In this document: piece after piece, positions 48,501 through 57,332 of the stretch
How the letters are laid out: each line of letters starts with the position of its first letter
Position numbering within the stretch: position 1 is the stretch's first letter
Origin: Lysinibacillus antri
Lineage (GTDB): Bacteria; Bacillota; Bacilli; Bacillales_A; Planococcaceae
Direction of reading: 5' to 3'
DNA: 64,000 nt
Assembly: GCF_003977595.1 (NCBI RefSeq)
Contig: NZ_RYYR01000001.1
Coordinates: forward strand, 62,001-126,000
Notes under the pieces: model-generated
The model's input: only the letters and a program-made list of their open reading frames with translations
Told to the model about the DNA's origin: nothing
Databases searched by the model: none
Translations under genes and position numbers: made by a program

Positions 48501-49194
48501 GTGTATTTCGTGGACGAAGGGTTGAACCATTCGTACCAACTCCACCACCACGGCTCATAATTTCCATTACCGATTTACGATGGTCACTGATTCCTTCTCG
48601 GCTGTCCGGGACAAATGGCATTACGTAACAGTTAAAGAACGTAACTTCTGTTTCTGATCCAGCACCATAAAGTACTCGACCAGCAGGAATAAATTTTAAT
48701 GAAACGAGTTGTTCATAAAATTTATTAAACCATTCTTGTCTTTTTTCTTCGGTTTCTTCTACAACTGCTAACCCAGTAGCATTTCGTTTTGCGATTTGTT
48801 CATAGAAAACTTCAAGAGGCTTTTCAATCACATCTAAGGAGCGAACAATAATGCCTGTTTCTTGTTCTGTTTGCGTATCAAGTACATGTCGATATTCTTC
48901 CTCAATTAAGATTTCTGCCTTTTTCGCTTCAAAGTCAATTGATTGCACATACCCTAATCCTCGCGCAGGAAATTTTGGATCTTCCTTCACCGTTAATACG
49001 ACAAAATCGCCAGGCTTTAATGTTTTCTTTTCAGTATCCTTAAATGAATAGCGGTCAATCATCACCAGTCTTGATACACCTTTATGGGTGATTTTCATAT
49101 CTGGTGTGATTGGATGAACTTGAGGAAATTGCTCAATGTCCTTGTTAAGTTGTTCTACGAGGATGGTTGCTTGAGTCTTACTTGTCATTACCAT
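45548..49194 (-). CDS. nrdJ: Adenosylcobalamin-dependent (class II) ribonucleotide reductase, interrupted by three group I introns
   Basis: Exons 49194-48400, 47955-47311, 46981-46466 and 46165-45548 are all multiples of three and join to 857 codons. Landmarks: TFFNCYV (reducible Cys) and GGSRRG in exon 1; AQMIMLADWHPD to ATNPCG, the thiyl-radical Cys loop, in exon 2; EQPLAPFSVCNL (partner Cys), MGLADLL and LLTVAPTG in exon 3; STGTMVGVATGLEP and a Cys-rich tail (CPVCRQG, CTSCGAQLKCG) in exon 4. It makes deoxynucleotides using adenosylcobalamin and no separate radical subunit. Without splicing, each exon runs into a stop shortly after its 3' edge, so intron removal appears obligatory. GGGAGG precedes ATG at 49194; an ATG two codons on is also possible. 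Confidence 0.93.
46166..46465 (-). ncRNA. Group I intron 3 of nrdJ (300 nt)
   Basis: It interrupts PTG/S between codons: exon 3 ends ACGGGT, the intron ends AAAGTG, and exon 4 starts AGTACTGG. Core elements in transcript order: ATGCGGGAAACTC (P-like), CAGACAATCCGCAGGG (Q-like), CAACGACTACATG (R), GATATAGTCTG (S). R and S give P7 GACTA/TAGTC. P9 is a CCATATG/CATATGG hairpin with a GCGA tetraloop. These resemble phage T4 td-type (IA2) introns. The P1 candidate is short (GGGT with GCCC). No ORF. Confidence 0.88.
46982..47310 (-). ncRNA. Group I intron 2 of nrdJ (329 nt)
   Basis: It splits the radical-cysteine loop NPCG/E: exon 2 ends TGTGGT, the intron ends AAAATG, and exon 3 starts GAACAACC. 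P1 pairs exon CGTGTGGT with internal guide GCCTCACG (splice-site U.G, seven pairs and one mismatch). Core: AATTGCGGGA (P-like), CAACGCATACTC (R), a CACTT/AAGTG hairpin, and GAGATATGCTGAAC (S). P7 is GCATA/TATGC, a covarying alternative to the GACTA/TAGTC of intron 3. No ORF. Confidence 0.85.
47956..48399 (-). ncRNA. Group I intron 1 of nrdJ (444 nt)
   Basis: It splits GGSRRG/A: exon 1 ends CGTGGT, the intron ends AAATCG, and exon 2 starts GCTCAAATG. P1 pairs exon AGACGTGGT with guide GCCTCGTCT (eight pairs, one mismatch, U.G at the splice site). Core: ATCAGCAGCCAAG (Q-like), TTCAACGGCCATCG (R), AAGATATGGTCTC (S). P7 is GGCCA/TGGTC with one G.U. P9 is CTATG/CATAG closed by GTGA. The longest of the three; about 150 extra bases lie before the Q-like region but no endonuclease ORF. 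Confidence 0.87.
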
Positions 49195-49212
49195 CTGCCA
49201 GCCTCCCTTACA

Positions 49213-49294
49213 ATAATATATCTAGTATCACATACATCATACGATAACACAATATATTGTGCATCAATCATGTACGTAATACTAGATATGGTTT
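49213..49294 (-). promoter_or_regulatory. NrdR-box-like palindrome array upstream of nrdJ
   Basis: The central site 49248-49261 is the perfect palindrome cacaatatattgtg, very close to the NrdR-box consensus (acaCwATATwGtgt). A second candidate at 49279-49294 is centred 32 bases away, matching the usual three-turn spacing of NrdR box pairs. A third, inverted, at 49213-49228 is centred 34 bases on the other side. The outer two form an 11-base inverted repeat (atatctagtat/atactagatat). NrdR represses ribonucleotide reductase genes when dATP is high. Confidence 0.7.
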
Positions 49295-49439
49295 TTTATT
49301 TTAATTACTAGAAAAGATTACCTCATAAAAAATATCATTGCAAGGGCTTGATTTTTTCAAAACGGCACAAAACCTTGAAAATATAAGATTTTCAACTCTA
49401 AAAAAAATTTTCACATTTTAGAAACGTACGTTCTAATTG

Positions 49440-50276
49440 CTATTTTCTAAAATTCCATTCATCTGTCAAGTATTTTGTTTCTTCAAGCTGTTTTACATAT
49501 TCAAGTTGCTCAGCTGTTAACTCGTAAGGCACTAGCTCAATATCTAACGCACCCTCAAACCCATTTCTAAACGCCGTTATACATTGAGGGATCGTAATCG
49601 TTTTATCTGTTAATTGATTAATCGCTACAGCCTTTTGTGGTAGCTTTCTTCGCATTCTTTCTTTTACTTCTGGGGATGAGAATTTAAAAACGGATAATAG
49701 TTTTTCATCATCAAGATCTAGTAAAATGGCACCATGTTGTAAAATAACACCTTTTTGACGTGTTTGGGCACTTCCCGCTACTTTCTTCCCCTCTACAACA
49801 AGTTCATACCAGCTTGGTGCATCAAAGCAAACCGCGCTTTTTGGATTTTTTAAATCCGCTCGTTTTTCCTCTGTATCCGGCACACTAAAATAGGCATCTA
49901 ACCCTAAGTTTTGGAAACCAACGAGTAACCCTTCACTAAGAACACGATAGGCCTCCGTGACAGTTGCTGGCATATTTGTGTATTGTTCAGACACGATAAT
50001 GCTATATGTTAATTCATGTTCGTGTAACACAGCTCGTCCACCAGTTGGCCGTCTTACAAAACCTAGACCTTGAGCCTTAACAGCATCTAAATCAATATCT
50101 TTTTGTGCACTTTGGAAATAACCGATAGAAAGAGTGGCTGGGTTCCATTCATAAAAACGAATAACAGGAGGAATTTTGCCTTCACTATGTAGATCCAATA
50201 ATGCTTCATCTAACGCCATATTATATGACGGACTACATGGTCCAGAGTTTATAAAATACCATTTTGCTTTCATCAC
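49440..50276 (-). CDS. lipM: Octanoyl-ACP:protein octanoyltransferase LipM
   Basis: A 278-residue biotin/lipoate ligase-fold protein. It has [13 protein letters not shown] near residue 20, [18 protein letters not shown] near 75, and the LipM-type Cys in [27 protein letters not shown] near 150. It lacks the large C-terminal domain of lipoate ligases, fitting LipM, which loads octanoate onto GcvH to begin lipoate synthesis. The window contains three lipoate clients or partners: bkdB, the gcv operon and lpdV. LplJ-type function is less likely. Confidence 0.88.
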   Translation of the reverse strand: MMKAKWYFINSGPCSPSYNMALDEALLDLHSEGKIPPVIRFYEWNPATLSIGYFQSAQKDIDLDAVKAQGLGFVRRPTGGRAVLHEHELTYSIIVSEQYTNMPATVTEAYRVLSEGLLVGFQNLGLDAYFSVPDTEEKRADLKNPKSAVCFDAPSWYELVVEGKKVAGSAQTRQKGVILQHGAILLDLDDEKLLSVFKFSSPEVKERMRRKLPQKAVAINQLTDKTITIPQCITAFRNGFEGALDIELVPYELTAEQLEYVKQLEETKYLTDEWNFRK

Positions 50277-50374
50277 TTCATCTCCTTAACATAATTACCA
50301 TTTTAACAAACTCATTGGACTATCGCTACTTTCTCTTTTATAATGGATATGAAGATAGAAAGGGGAAATAGTTA

Positions 50375-50758
50375 GTGGAAGTACTTTATACAATTGCTAT
50401 TATACTAGGTCTAATTATCATATACGTTCTAGTAAATATGCTACGACTTAAAAAAGCAGTAACGAATTTAACTCAGGATGAATTTATTCAAGGATATCGA
50501 AAAGCTCAACTAATCGATGTTCGTGAAGTAAAAGAGTTTGAAGCAGGTCATATTTTAGGTGCTCGTAACGTGCCATCAACACAATTACGTCAACGCTATA
50601 AAGAAATACGTTCTGACCTACCTGTTTATCTTTACTGCCAAAATTCCGGGCGTAGTGCTCGTGCTGCTCTTTTCTTAAAAAAGAAGGGATACAATCAAGT
50701 TTACCAATTACAAGGTGGCTTTAAATCTTGGACTGGTAAAGTAAAATCAAAAGCATAA
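50375..50758 (+). CDS. Rhodanese-like domain membrane-anchored protein (YqhL-like)
   Basis: A 127-residue protein with an N-terminal transmembrane helix (residues 4-22) and a rhodanese domain containing AQLIDVREVKEFEAGHILGARNVPSTQL and the active-site loop YLYCQNSGRSARAA with catalytic Cys. It probably moves sulfur at the membrane. It starts at GTG 50375 with AAAGGGGAAA upstream. Divergent from lipM, as yqhL and yqhM are in B. subtilis. Confidence 0.9.
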   Translation: MEVLYTIAIILGLIIIYVLVNMLRLKKAVTNLTQDEFIQGYRKAQLIDVREVKEFEAGHILGARNVPSTQLRQRYKEIRSDLPVYLYCQNSGRSARAALFLKKKGYNQVYQLQGGFKSWTGKVKSKA

Positions 50759-50800
50759 TAAGAAATTCTTACTATATCTTTTGCGTTAAAACGACAATCA

Positions 50801-50841
50801 AAAAATGGGATGGCTCAAAAGTAATTGAGCCACCCATTTTT
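50801..50841. terminator. Terminator after the rhodanese gene
   Basis: A long stem (aaaatggg..ggctcaa with ttgagcc..cccatttt) with T and A runs on both sides, active in either direction. The remaining bases to 51000 show only A/T-rich DNA. Confidence 0.8.
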
Positions 50842-51000
50842 CAATATATATATATCTGTTTTTTTAGGCCATTTTTTTAAAATAAACGCGTCGAGCTATG
50901 TCGAAAAAGATAGAAAAAAATGAGTTTCTTCCTATTAAAATAAACCATTCTTTTATATATGAGTTTTTTTCGTTCAATAATCAATACCTTAGTTCTAAAT

Positions 51001-51258
51001 TTATTTTTCGTTGATCTCTTTTAACACTTCATAAATTTTAAAAAACACAATGGCAATTTCGCAATAGATTCGTACAATTAACGGACCAATTATGATGAAT
51101 ATAAGACCAAAAAGGGCCCCTAAAAACTCCCCTGTAACAATACCCGTTAAAAACGCAATAATCCCCATCAAAACGGAAATTGCAGCGCCTATCCAGAATA
51201 GATACTTAATAATTTCACCTGTAATCAATCGATCAAAGTTAATGAATTCTTTAAGCAC
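51001..51258 (-). CDS. DUF4282 membrane protein
   Basis: An 85-residue protein opening MLKEFINFDRLITGEIIKYLFWIG, with two hydrophobic helices (about 17-41 and 45-66), then RIYCEIAIVFFKIYEVLKEI, the DUF4282 pattern. A single-gene unit downstream of the gcv operon. GGGAGGGGAAAGG precedes ATG. Function unknown. Confidence 0.8.
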   Translation of the reverse strand: MLKEFINFDRLITGEIIKYLFWIGAAISVLMGIIAFLTGIVTGEFLGALFGLIFIIIGPLIVRIYCEIAIVFFKIYEVLKEINEK

Positions 51259-51328
51259 CTTTCCCCTCCCTCATGTCACTATATTAATGCCTTGTGAAAA
51301 TTAAAACCTGATTAACTTGTCCTTTTTC

Positions 51329-51362
51329 GAAAAGAAAAGACGCCCCCATTAAGAGGCGCCTT
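51329..51362 (-). terminator. Terminator of the gcv operon
   Basis: Nine-pair stem (ggcgcctc with gggggcgtc, two G.U pairs) then TTTTCTTTTC on the minus strand, 7 bases after the gcvPB stop. Confidence 0.8.
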
Positions 51363-51368
51363 CCATAA

Positions 51369-52838
51369 TTATGCTTCTACTTTTGTATATCGTAGAACTG
51401 GCGTACGAGCAGCACGTGTTTCATCCAAACGGCTTATAACCGTTGTATGAGGTGCTTCTTGAACGATTGAAGGGTTTTCTTCCGTTTCTTTCGCAATTTG
51501 AATCATCGCGTCACAGAATGCATCTAACGTTTCTTTTGATTCTGTTTCGGTAGGTTCGATCATCATTCCTTCTTCCACATTTAATGGGAAGTAAATTGTT
51601 GGTGGATGATAACCGAAGTCTAACAAGCGTTTTGCGATGTCTAAAGTGCGGACACCCAGTTTCTTTTGACGACGACCAGATAAAACAAATTCATGTTTAC
51701 AATGGCGGTTATATGGTAGATCGAAGTAAGCTTCTAAACGACGCATCATATAGTTTGCGTTTAATACAGCATATTCAGTTACTGCTTTTAATCCATCCGG
51801 GCCCATTGAGCGGATATACGTATAGGCACGAACATTAATACCAAAGTTCCCGTAGAAAGGTTTTACACGTCCAATTGATTGTGGACGATTGTAATCAAAA
51901 TGGAATGATCCATCTTCTGTTTTTACTAGAACTGGTTTTGGTAAGAATGGAATTAAGTCAGCTTTTACCCCTACAGGACCTGAACCAGGACCACCACCAC
52001 CGTGCGGACCAGTAAATGTTTTGTGTAAGTTTAAATGTACGCAGTCAAAGCCCATATCGCCAGGACGTGCTTTTGACATTACGGCATTCAGGTTGGCACC
52101 ATCATAGTACACTTTTCCACCAACACTATGAATAATTTCAGCCATTTCTAAAATATTCTCTTCAAATAAACCTAATGTATTTGGGTTCGTAAGCATAAGA
52201 GCGGCTGTATCTTCCCCAACTACACGACGTAAATCATCTAAGTCTACTAGTCCATCTTCATTTGATTTAACTGTGATTGTTTCGAATCCAGCAACAGTTG
52301 CACTTGCTGGGTTTGTACCGTGTGCTGAGTCAGGAACGATTACTTTCGTACGGTGACCTTCTCCATTTGCTTCATGGAATGCGCGAATCATCATTAAAGC
52401 AGTCCATTCACCATGCGCTCCAGCAGCTGGTTGTAATGTCACTTCATCCATACCTGTAATTTCAACTAATGAGGTTTGTAATTCATATAGTAATTCCATC
52501 GCACCCTGTATGGTCGATTCATCTTGTAATGGATGAACATTTGCAAACCCTGAAAGACGTGCAACATTTTCATTGATTTTCGGATTATATTTCATTGTAC
52601 AAGAACCAAGAGGATAGAACCCAGAATCTACTCCATGATTACGACGAGATAGTGCCGTATAATGACGCATAATATCAAGCTCTGAAACTTCAGGTAGTTC
52701 CGCAGCTTCTTCGCGAACATATCCTTCTGGTAATAGTTCATTCAGATCAAAATCTGGTACATCTAAATCTGGTAAACTATAACCTACTCGCCCTTCTTTA
52801 GATAACTCAAAAATAAGAGATTGATTTTCGTTATGCAT
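51369..52838 (-). CDS. gcvPB: Glycine dehydrogenase (P protein) subunit 2
   Basis: A 489-residue PLP enzyme half carrying the active-site lysine in [25 protein letters not shown] near residue 270, plus [11 protein letters not shown] near 205. With GcvPA it decarboxylates glycine and passes aminomethyl to lipoyl-GcvH. Start ATG at 52838 ([10 protein letters not shown]...), preceded by GGGGGCTC and overlapping the gcvPA stop; a longer reading to 52859 lies inside gcvPA. gcvH is not in this window. Confidence 0.96.
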   Translation of the reverse strand: MHNENQSLIFELSKEGRVGYSLPDLDVPDFDLNELLPEGYVREEAAELPEVSELDIMRHYTALSRRNHGVDSGFYPLGSCTMKYNPKINENVARLSGFANVHPLQDESTIQGAMELLYELQTSLVEITGMDEVTLQPAAGAHGEWTALMMIRAFHEANGEGHRTKVIVPDSAHGTNPASATVAGFETITVKSNEDGLVDLDDLRRVVGEDTAALMLTNPNTLGLFEENILEMAEIIHSVGGKVYYDGANLNAVMSKARPGDMGFDCVHLNLHKTFTGPHGGGGPGSGPVGVKADLIPFLPKPVLVKTEDGSFHFDYNRPQSIGRVKPFYGNFGINVRAYTYIRSMGPDGLKAVTEYAVLNANYMMRRLEAYFDLPYNRHCKHEFVLSGRRQKKLGVRTLDIAKRLLDFGYHPPTIYFPLNVEEGMMIEPTETESKETLDAFCDAMIQIAKETEENPSIVQEAPHTTVISRLDETRAARTPVLRYTKVEA

Positions 52839-54177
52839 TATGAGCCCCCATTTCTGCAACTAGTGCTTCAATTTCCTCTTTTGTACGTAATTCAGTAACA
52901 GCAATTAACGCATGGTTTTCTAATTCAGGGTATACACGGCCTAAATCAAAACCACCGATAATGCCCTTTTCTAATAAATCTTTATTCATTTCAGTTACAG
53001 ATTTATTTGTTTTTACAACGATTTCGTTAAAGTGTGCTCCTTGGAATGGTACAACAAAACCTGCTTTCTCAAAGGCATTTTTTGCAAAACGAGTTTTTAC
53101 AATGTTTTGTTTTGCGATTTCTTGCACACCTGCTTTACCAAGTGCTGTCATCGCAACAGAAGCTGCAAGAGCAAGTAATGCTTGGTTCGAACAAATATTT
53201 GAAGTCGCTTTTTCACGGCGAATATGCTGTTCACGTGCTTGTAACGTTAAAACATACCCACGGCGTCCTTCTTGGTCAACCGTTTCACCTACTAATCGAC
53301 CAGGGACTTTACGCATTAATTTTGTCGTTGTTGCAAAGTATCCACAGTATGGTCCACCGAAGCTTTCAGGAATACCAAATGGTTGTGCATCCCCTACAAC
53401 GATGTCTGCTCCAAGTTTTCCTGGAGGTGTTAATACGCCCAGTGCAAGTGGGTTTGAAGAAACAACAAATAAGCTTTTTGCATCATGTGCTAATTCACCA
53501 ATTGTTTTAATGTCTTCTACTTGACCAAAGAAGTTTGGATATTGAACCATTACTGCAGCCGTGTTGTCATCTAGTAATTCTTTTAAAGATTCAACGTCCG
53601 TCACACCGTCTTTAGTTGGAATTGTTACTACTTCAATCGATTGACCATATGCATAAGTTGCAACTACATCACGATATTCTGGATGAATAGCATCAGAAAC
53701 TAAAATTTTACTACGACGCGTATGACCTGCTGCTAACATACCAGCTTCAGCTAGAGATGTTCCGCCATCATACATCGACGAGTTTGCTAAATCCATACCT
53801 GTAAGCTCAGCAATCATCGTTTGGAATTCAAAAATTGCTTGTAATTCCCCTTGAGAGATTTCTGGTTGATATGGTGTATAAGCTGTATAAAACTCAGAAC
53901 GCGAAATGACATGATCTACAATAATTGGTTTATAGTGATTGTAAATACCAGCTCCTAAAAAAGATACGTTCGTGTCTGTATCTTTATTTTTAGCCGCTAA
54001 TTGTTTTAATTCTTTTAATAATGCTGATTCTGACTTCGCCGCTGGAATATTATATAAACCTTGGAAACGAACTTTTTCAGGGATGTCTGAAAATAATTCA
54101 TCAACACTTTGTACACCAATTGTCTCTAACATTTCTTTTTGATCAGTTTCCGTCATTGGAAGATATCGATGTTTCAT
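52831..54177 (-). CDS. gcvPA: Glycine dehydrogenase (P protein) subunit 1
   Basis: A 448-residue aminotransferase-like P-protein half (N-terminal [35 protein letters not shown] near residue 106; [31 protein letters not shown] near 277). It lacks the PLP lysine, which is on GcvPB. It lies between gcvT (21-base gap) and gcvPB (8-base overlap). Confidence 0.96.
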   Translation of the reverse strand: MKHRYLPMTETDQKEMLETIGVQSVDELFSDIPEKVRFQGLYNIPAAKSESALLKELKQLAAKNKDTDTNVSFLGAGIYNHYKPIIVDHVISRSEFYTAYTPYQPEISQGELQAIFEFQTMIAELTGMDLANSSMYDGGTSLAEAGMLAAGHTRRSKILVSDAIHPEYRDVVATYAYGQSIEVVTIPTKDGVTDVESLKELLDDNTAAVMVQYPNFFGQVEDIKTIGELAHDAKSLFVVSSNPLALGVLTPPGKLGADIVVGDAQPFGIPESFGGPYCGYFATTTKLMRKVPGRLVGETVDQEGRRGYVLTLQAREQHIRREKATSNICSNQALLALAASVAMTALGKAGVQEIAKQNIVKTRFAKNAFEKAGFVVPFQGAHFNEIVVKTNKSVTEMNKDLLEKGIIGGFDLGRVYPELENHALIAVTELRTKEEIEALVAEMGAHNA

Positions 54178-54198
54178 GTTTAAATACCCTCTTTTCTT

Positions 54199-55302
54199 TT
54201 ATTTTGAGCGTTTATAAAAAGGTGTTGCCACTATGATTGCTTTTACTTTTTTATTACGGATTTCGATTTCTACTTCTGTCCCTAACTCAGTAAGCTTCGA
54301 ATCAATTAAAGCTAAACCAATATTACGTTTTGTTAAAGGTGATTGTGTGCCTGTTGTGATTTCCCCGATTTCTGCACCGTCTTTAAATACTTTGTATCCG
54401 TGACGTGGGATTCCTTTATCAATCATTTCAACGCCAACAATTTTACGAGGTAAGCCATTTTCTTTTTGTGCTTTCAATGCATCCTTACCAATAAAGTCGC
54501 TTTCCTTTTGTAACTTCACGGCAAAGCCAATACCTGCTTCAAGCGGCGTAATATCTTGTGATAATTCTTGACCGTAAAGAGGTAGACATGCTTCAAAGCG
54601 TAATGTATCACGTGCACCTAACCCAGCAGGAACGACACCCTTTTCTTTACCAGCATCTAGAATATTATTCCAAAGATCGATAATTGCTACCGGTGCACCG
54701 TATAATTCAAATCCATCTTCACCTGTATAACCCGTACGAGACACCAATACATCGTGTCCACCTACATTTACATTTTCAATGAATTTAAAAGTTTTTATTT
54801 CTGATAGATTCGTATCTGTTAATGTTTGTAGAATTTCTTCGGAAAGTGGACCTTGTAGTGCAATTTGTGCATATTCATTTGACTTGTTCGTAACGGTTAC
54901 GTCACCTTGAACATGCTTCTTCATCCACTCGAAGTCTTTTTCAATATTCGCTGCATTCACACATAGTAAATAGCTATTTTCTTTTAAATAGTAAACAAGA
55001 AGATCATCAACAACGCCACCGTTTTCATAACACATTGCGTTATATTGTGCGCCGCCAATGGCTATTTTTGAAATATCATTGGATAGTAAGTTTTGTAGAT
55101 AATTGAGGGCATCTGCACCTTCTACAAAGATTTCACCCATATGGGATACATCAAAAAGTCCAGCACGATTACGCACTGCATCATGTTCTTCTTTGATTGA
55201 AGAAAATTGGACTGGTAATTCCCAGCCTCCAAAATCAATTGTTTTTCCACCATACTTTGCATATTCTTCAAAAAGTGGTGTTCTTTTTAATTGGTTTGTC
55301 AT
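54199..55302 (-). CDS. gcvT: Glycine cleavage system T protein (aminomethyltransferase)
   Basis: A 367-residue folate-binding enzyme. It has [33 protein letters not shown] at residues 25-57, [11 protein letters not shown] near 193 and [20 protein letters not shown] near 227. It releases ammonia and forms 5,10-methylene-tetrahydrofolate from aminomethyl-GcvH. First gene of the operon; expression is likely switched on by the glycine riboswitch whose terminator ends about 120 bases upstream. Confidence 0.97.
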   Translation of the reverse strand: MTNQLKRTPLFEEYAKYGGKTIDFGGWELPVQFSSIKEEHDAVRNRAGLFDVSHMGEIFVEGADALNYLQNLLSNDISKIAIGGAQYNAMCYENGGVVDDLLVYYLKENSYLLCVNAANIEKDFEWMKKHVQGDVTVTNKSNEYAQIALQGPLSEEILQTLTDTNLSEIKTFKFIENVNVGGHDVLVSRTGYTGEDGFELYGAPVAIIDLWNNILDAGKEKGVVPAGLGARDTLRFEACLPLYGQELSQDITPLEAGIGFAVKLQKESDFIGKDALKAQKENGLPRKIVGVEMIDKGIPRHGYKVFKDGAEIGEITTGTQSPLTKRNIGLALIDSKLTELGTEVEIEIRNKKVKAIIVATPFYKRSK

Positions 55303-55420
55303 TTTATATCCCCCTTTAAATTTAACTAAAAGCGTGCAATTTCAAATATTCAAATCATTAAAAATATAAGAAGGTTAAGGAACAACGCATCAGAATATAT
55401 TATTTTGGTTCCTTTACAAC

Positions 55421-55470
55421 AAAAAAAGGACAGAAGAATCCCTCTACATGTTTGAGGAATCCCTGTCCTT
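55421..55470 (-). terminator. Expression-platform terminator of the glycine riboswitch
   Basis: On the minus strand AAGGACAG..ATTCCTC pairs with GAGG..CTTCTGTCCTT and is followed by TTTTTTT. It overlaps the 3' edge of aptamer 2, the layout of a transcription-attenuation riboswitch. Confidence 0.85.
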
Positions 55471-55471
55471 G

Positions 55472-55735
55472 CACCTGAAAGTTACACCAAAATAACAGAC
55501 TCTTCGTCTAATTCCTTGGCTTTCCCCTTTGGTGGCTATCATTATCCCTCCTGCAATAAAAACGATTTTTCACATGTTATACAAACACGCTCGTATTCGC
55601 TGAATGCAAGAGATAAAAAAATCCAGATAAATAGCGCTCTCCAGAGATGCGTCCTGTACGAGTCTTTTTGCCTGAGAGATTCATAGTTCATCACTACTTG
55701 CTCCTTCGGCGACGCTCTTCACGTTCTCTCCCCGC
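55472..55735 (-). promoter_or_regulatory. Tandem glycine riboswitch
   Basis: Aptamer 1 (about 55735-55632) reads GGGGAGAGAACGTG, GCCGAAGGAGCAAG, AATCTCTCAGGCAAAAAGAC and GGACGCATCTCTGGAGAG. Aptamer 2 (about 55550-55472) reads AGCCACCAAAGGGGAAAGCC and TAACTTTCAGGTGCAAGGACAGG. These are the conserved cores of the gcvT-type RNA. The linker between the aptamers is about 80 bases, longer than usual. Glycine binding would prevent the downstream terminator and turn on gcvT-gcvPA-gcvPB. This explains most of the 567-base gap 55303-55869. Confidence 0.93.
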
Positions 55736-55869
55736 ACAATCATCCGCACGATATTTGAATTGAAATCTTTATTGTTCTTTTGCCTATATCCTAACATTAA
55801 TTGTAATGGGTTGGCAATCTTTTTTTAAAACAGTGCAAAATCCGAACGTTTTACATGTATAAATTAAAA

Positions 55870-56382
55870 TCATTCGCATTTCAACCGTTTCACTTGAAAT
55901 CCGATATATTCTACGATTTGTCTCAATGTCCGTCCACCTGTTAGTACTCGAATATGCCCAGATTCACGGTAAAATTTTCTTCTCGTATAAAATAGTTGTT
56001 CAAGATCTTCTTTTGTAGAACGTTGAACAATCGGTCGATTTTTATCATTTTTTATACGGGCATATATATCTTCAAATGTTGCATCTAAAAAAAATACTAA
56101 CCCTGTTCGACGCATTATTCTTCGATTTTCTTCTTTCATCGCAACACCGCCACCCGTTGCAATAATGCATGCCTCATTACGGAAATTTTGCAAAAACTCC
56201 GTTTCTAAATTTCTAAAATGCGCCTCACCATACCGTTCGAATATTTCTGGAATAGACATTCCTTGCTGACGTACAATTTCATGATCCATATCATAATAGG
56301 GCATTTTTAAAAAGTAGCTTAATCTTCTACCGATCACACTTTTACCACATCCCATAAAGCCCACTAAATATATCTTCCGCAT
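55870..56382 (-). CDS. aroK: Shikimate kinase
   Basis: A 170-residue P-loop kinase with Walker A GFMGCGKSVIGRRL at residues 8-21, the shikimate-binding DMDHEIVRQQGMSIPEIFERYGEAHFRNLE, and the GGGVAM motif. It phosphorylates shikimate at O3. Start ATG at 56382 with AAGGTG six bases upstream; a longer reading to 56406 lacks such a site. It is 32 bases after comGG and probably transcribed by read-through or its own promoter. Confidence 0.93.
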   Translation of the reverse strand: MRKIYLVGFMGCGKSVIGRRLSYFLKMPYYDMDHEIVRQQGMSIPEIFERYGEAHFRNLETEFLQNFRNEACIIATGGGVAMKEENRRIMRRTGLVFFLDATFEDIYARIKNDKNRPIVQRSTKEDLEQLFYTRRKFYRESGHIRVLTGGRTLRQIVEYIGFQVKRLKCE

Positions 56383-56414
56383 CACTTTCACCTTCTTTAC
56401 TACCAAAAATCAAC

Positions 56415-56603
56415 CTACTTACTTCCAATTTCCTCTAGTAGGTTTATCGTAGCACGAACATTGGCGAATTCCAACGAATTATATACATTTATTTGCGTTT
56501 CGAACGAAAAAATATAATAAGAAACAAAAAAGGTCGTTACAAATAGCAAAATGATTGCCACAAGATAGCTCCCACCCTCGTTACTCATTAAATACTGGTA
56601 CAT
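56415..56603 (-). CDS. comGG: ComGG-like minor pseudopilin (short)
   Basis: A 62-residue protein with one hydrophobic helix (SNEGGSYLVAIILLFVTTFFVSYYIF) and a short amphipathic tail, in the comGG position and overlapping comGF by 23 bases. B. subtilis ComGG has about 124 residues, so this one is half-sized; no frameshifted continuation is evident before aroK. Assigned by position. Confidence 0.65.
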   Translation of the reverse strand: MYQYLMSNEGGSYLVAIILLFVTTFFVSYYIFSFETQINVYNSLEFANVRATINLLEEIGSK

Positions 56604-57045
56604 AAAAGGTCCTCTCCCTTTCTAATCCACTCGTAAATTTAACAGTTATAGTTAGCAAGTTTCCATTTAACGAGAAATCAGTGGATTGGATTCCTATCAA
56701 TAAAGGTACATATCCTTGATCGTTTGTTCGGAGTCGAATAATATCACCATACCGTTGTATTTGCTTTATTTTATTTGAATCGACATATTTAATTTCGATT
56801 TTTTCATCTTTTTTTTTATATAGATGGAGACTTTTCACATCCACAAAATACTGTTGAATATCTTGAACAAACAATTCCCACGAAACTTGCTCGTTATTTA
56901 AAAGTGAATTATTCATTTGGTTAATCCAGCTATACGTATAGATTAGTAAGTGAAGAAATAATGCAAAGACGATAAAATGAAATAGCGCTTCAATGAATGT
57001 GTATCCTTTTGAATTTATTCGATTTCTCCAATTTGACTGATACAT
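56581..57045 (-). CDS. comGF: Competence pseudopilin ComGF
   Basis: A 154-residue protein. After a short leader, SKGYTFIEALFHFIVFALFLHLLIY gives the prepilin-like hydrophobic helix with Glu; the rest is a beta-rich globular domain (YGDIIRLRTNDQGYVPLLIGIQSTDF). Part of the transformation pseudopilus across the cell wall. Overlaps comGE by 31 bases. Confidence 0.85.
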   Translation of the reverse strand: MYQSNWRNRINSKGYTFIEALFHFIVFALFLHLLIYTYSWINQMNNSLLNNEQVSWELFVQDIQQYFVDVKSLHLYKKKDEKIEIKYVDSNKIKQIQRYGDIIRLRTNDQGYVPLLIGIQSTDFSLNGNLLTITVKFTSGLERERTFYVPVFNE

Positions 57046-57332
57046 TTCTTCCTTTCCCCATTTAAATTTTTGAATTCAACACAAATTTTTTCGCCATCAT
57101 AGTCCCAATTAAACTGATTATGATCGATTGTATTTACACCGCTAAAATGATTTTCATGAAGTATTACTTTTGCTGCCTCGTATGCAGTTTCTGAAGCATA
57201 GAGCTCTAATTGTTTATTATATAAAGTACTATACATACGGTAGGAAAGAGGAATCAGGGTAGACGCAATTGTGAATAGAATAACTAATGTCAGTAAGGTT
57301 TCAACAAGGGTTATTCCCTTATAGTTCAACAA
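57015..57332 (-). CDS. comGE: Competence pseudopilin ComGE
   Basis: A 105-residue type IV pilin-like protein with the prepilin cleavage motif KG/ITLVETLLTLVILFTIASTLIP and Glu at +5. The C-terminal part has two Cys (KICVEF, KKCISQ) that could form a disulfide. Overlaps comGD by 14 bases. Confidence 0.82.
   Translation of the reverse strand: MLNYKGITLVETLLTLVILFTIASTLIPLSYRMYSTLYNKQLELYASETAYEAAKVILHENHFSGVNTIDHNQFNWDYDGEKICVEFKNLNGERKKCISQIGEIE

Noticed and set aside
45548-49194. nrdJ as a pseudogene or several frameshifted fragments
   Set aside because: Exon edges fit T/G splice rules, all exon lengths are multiples of three, joined motifs are perfect, and the inserts carry group I core elements with paired P7.
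49195-49440. Cobalamin riboswitch upstream of nrdJ
   Set aside because: The gap is short, A/T-rich and dominated by NrdR-like palindromes; no B12-box core was seen. The same holds for the mutA leader.
52961-53524. 187-residue plus-strand ORF inside gcvPA
   Set aside because: Shadow of a highly conserved gene on the other strand; no start site or recognised family.
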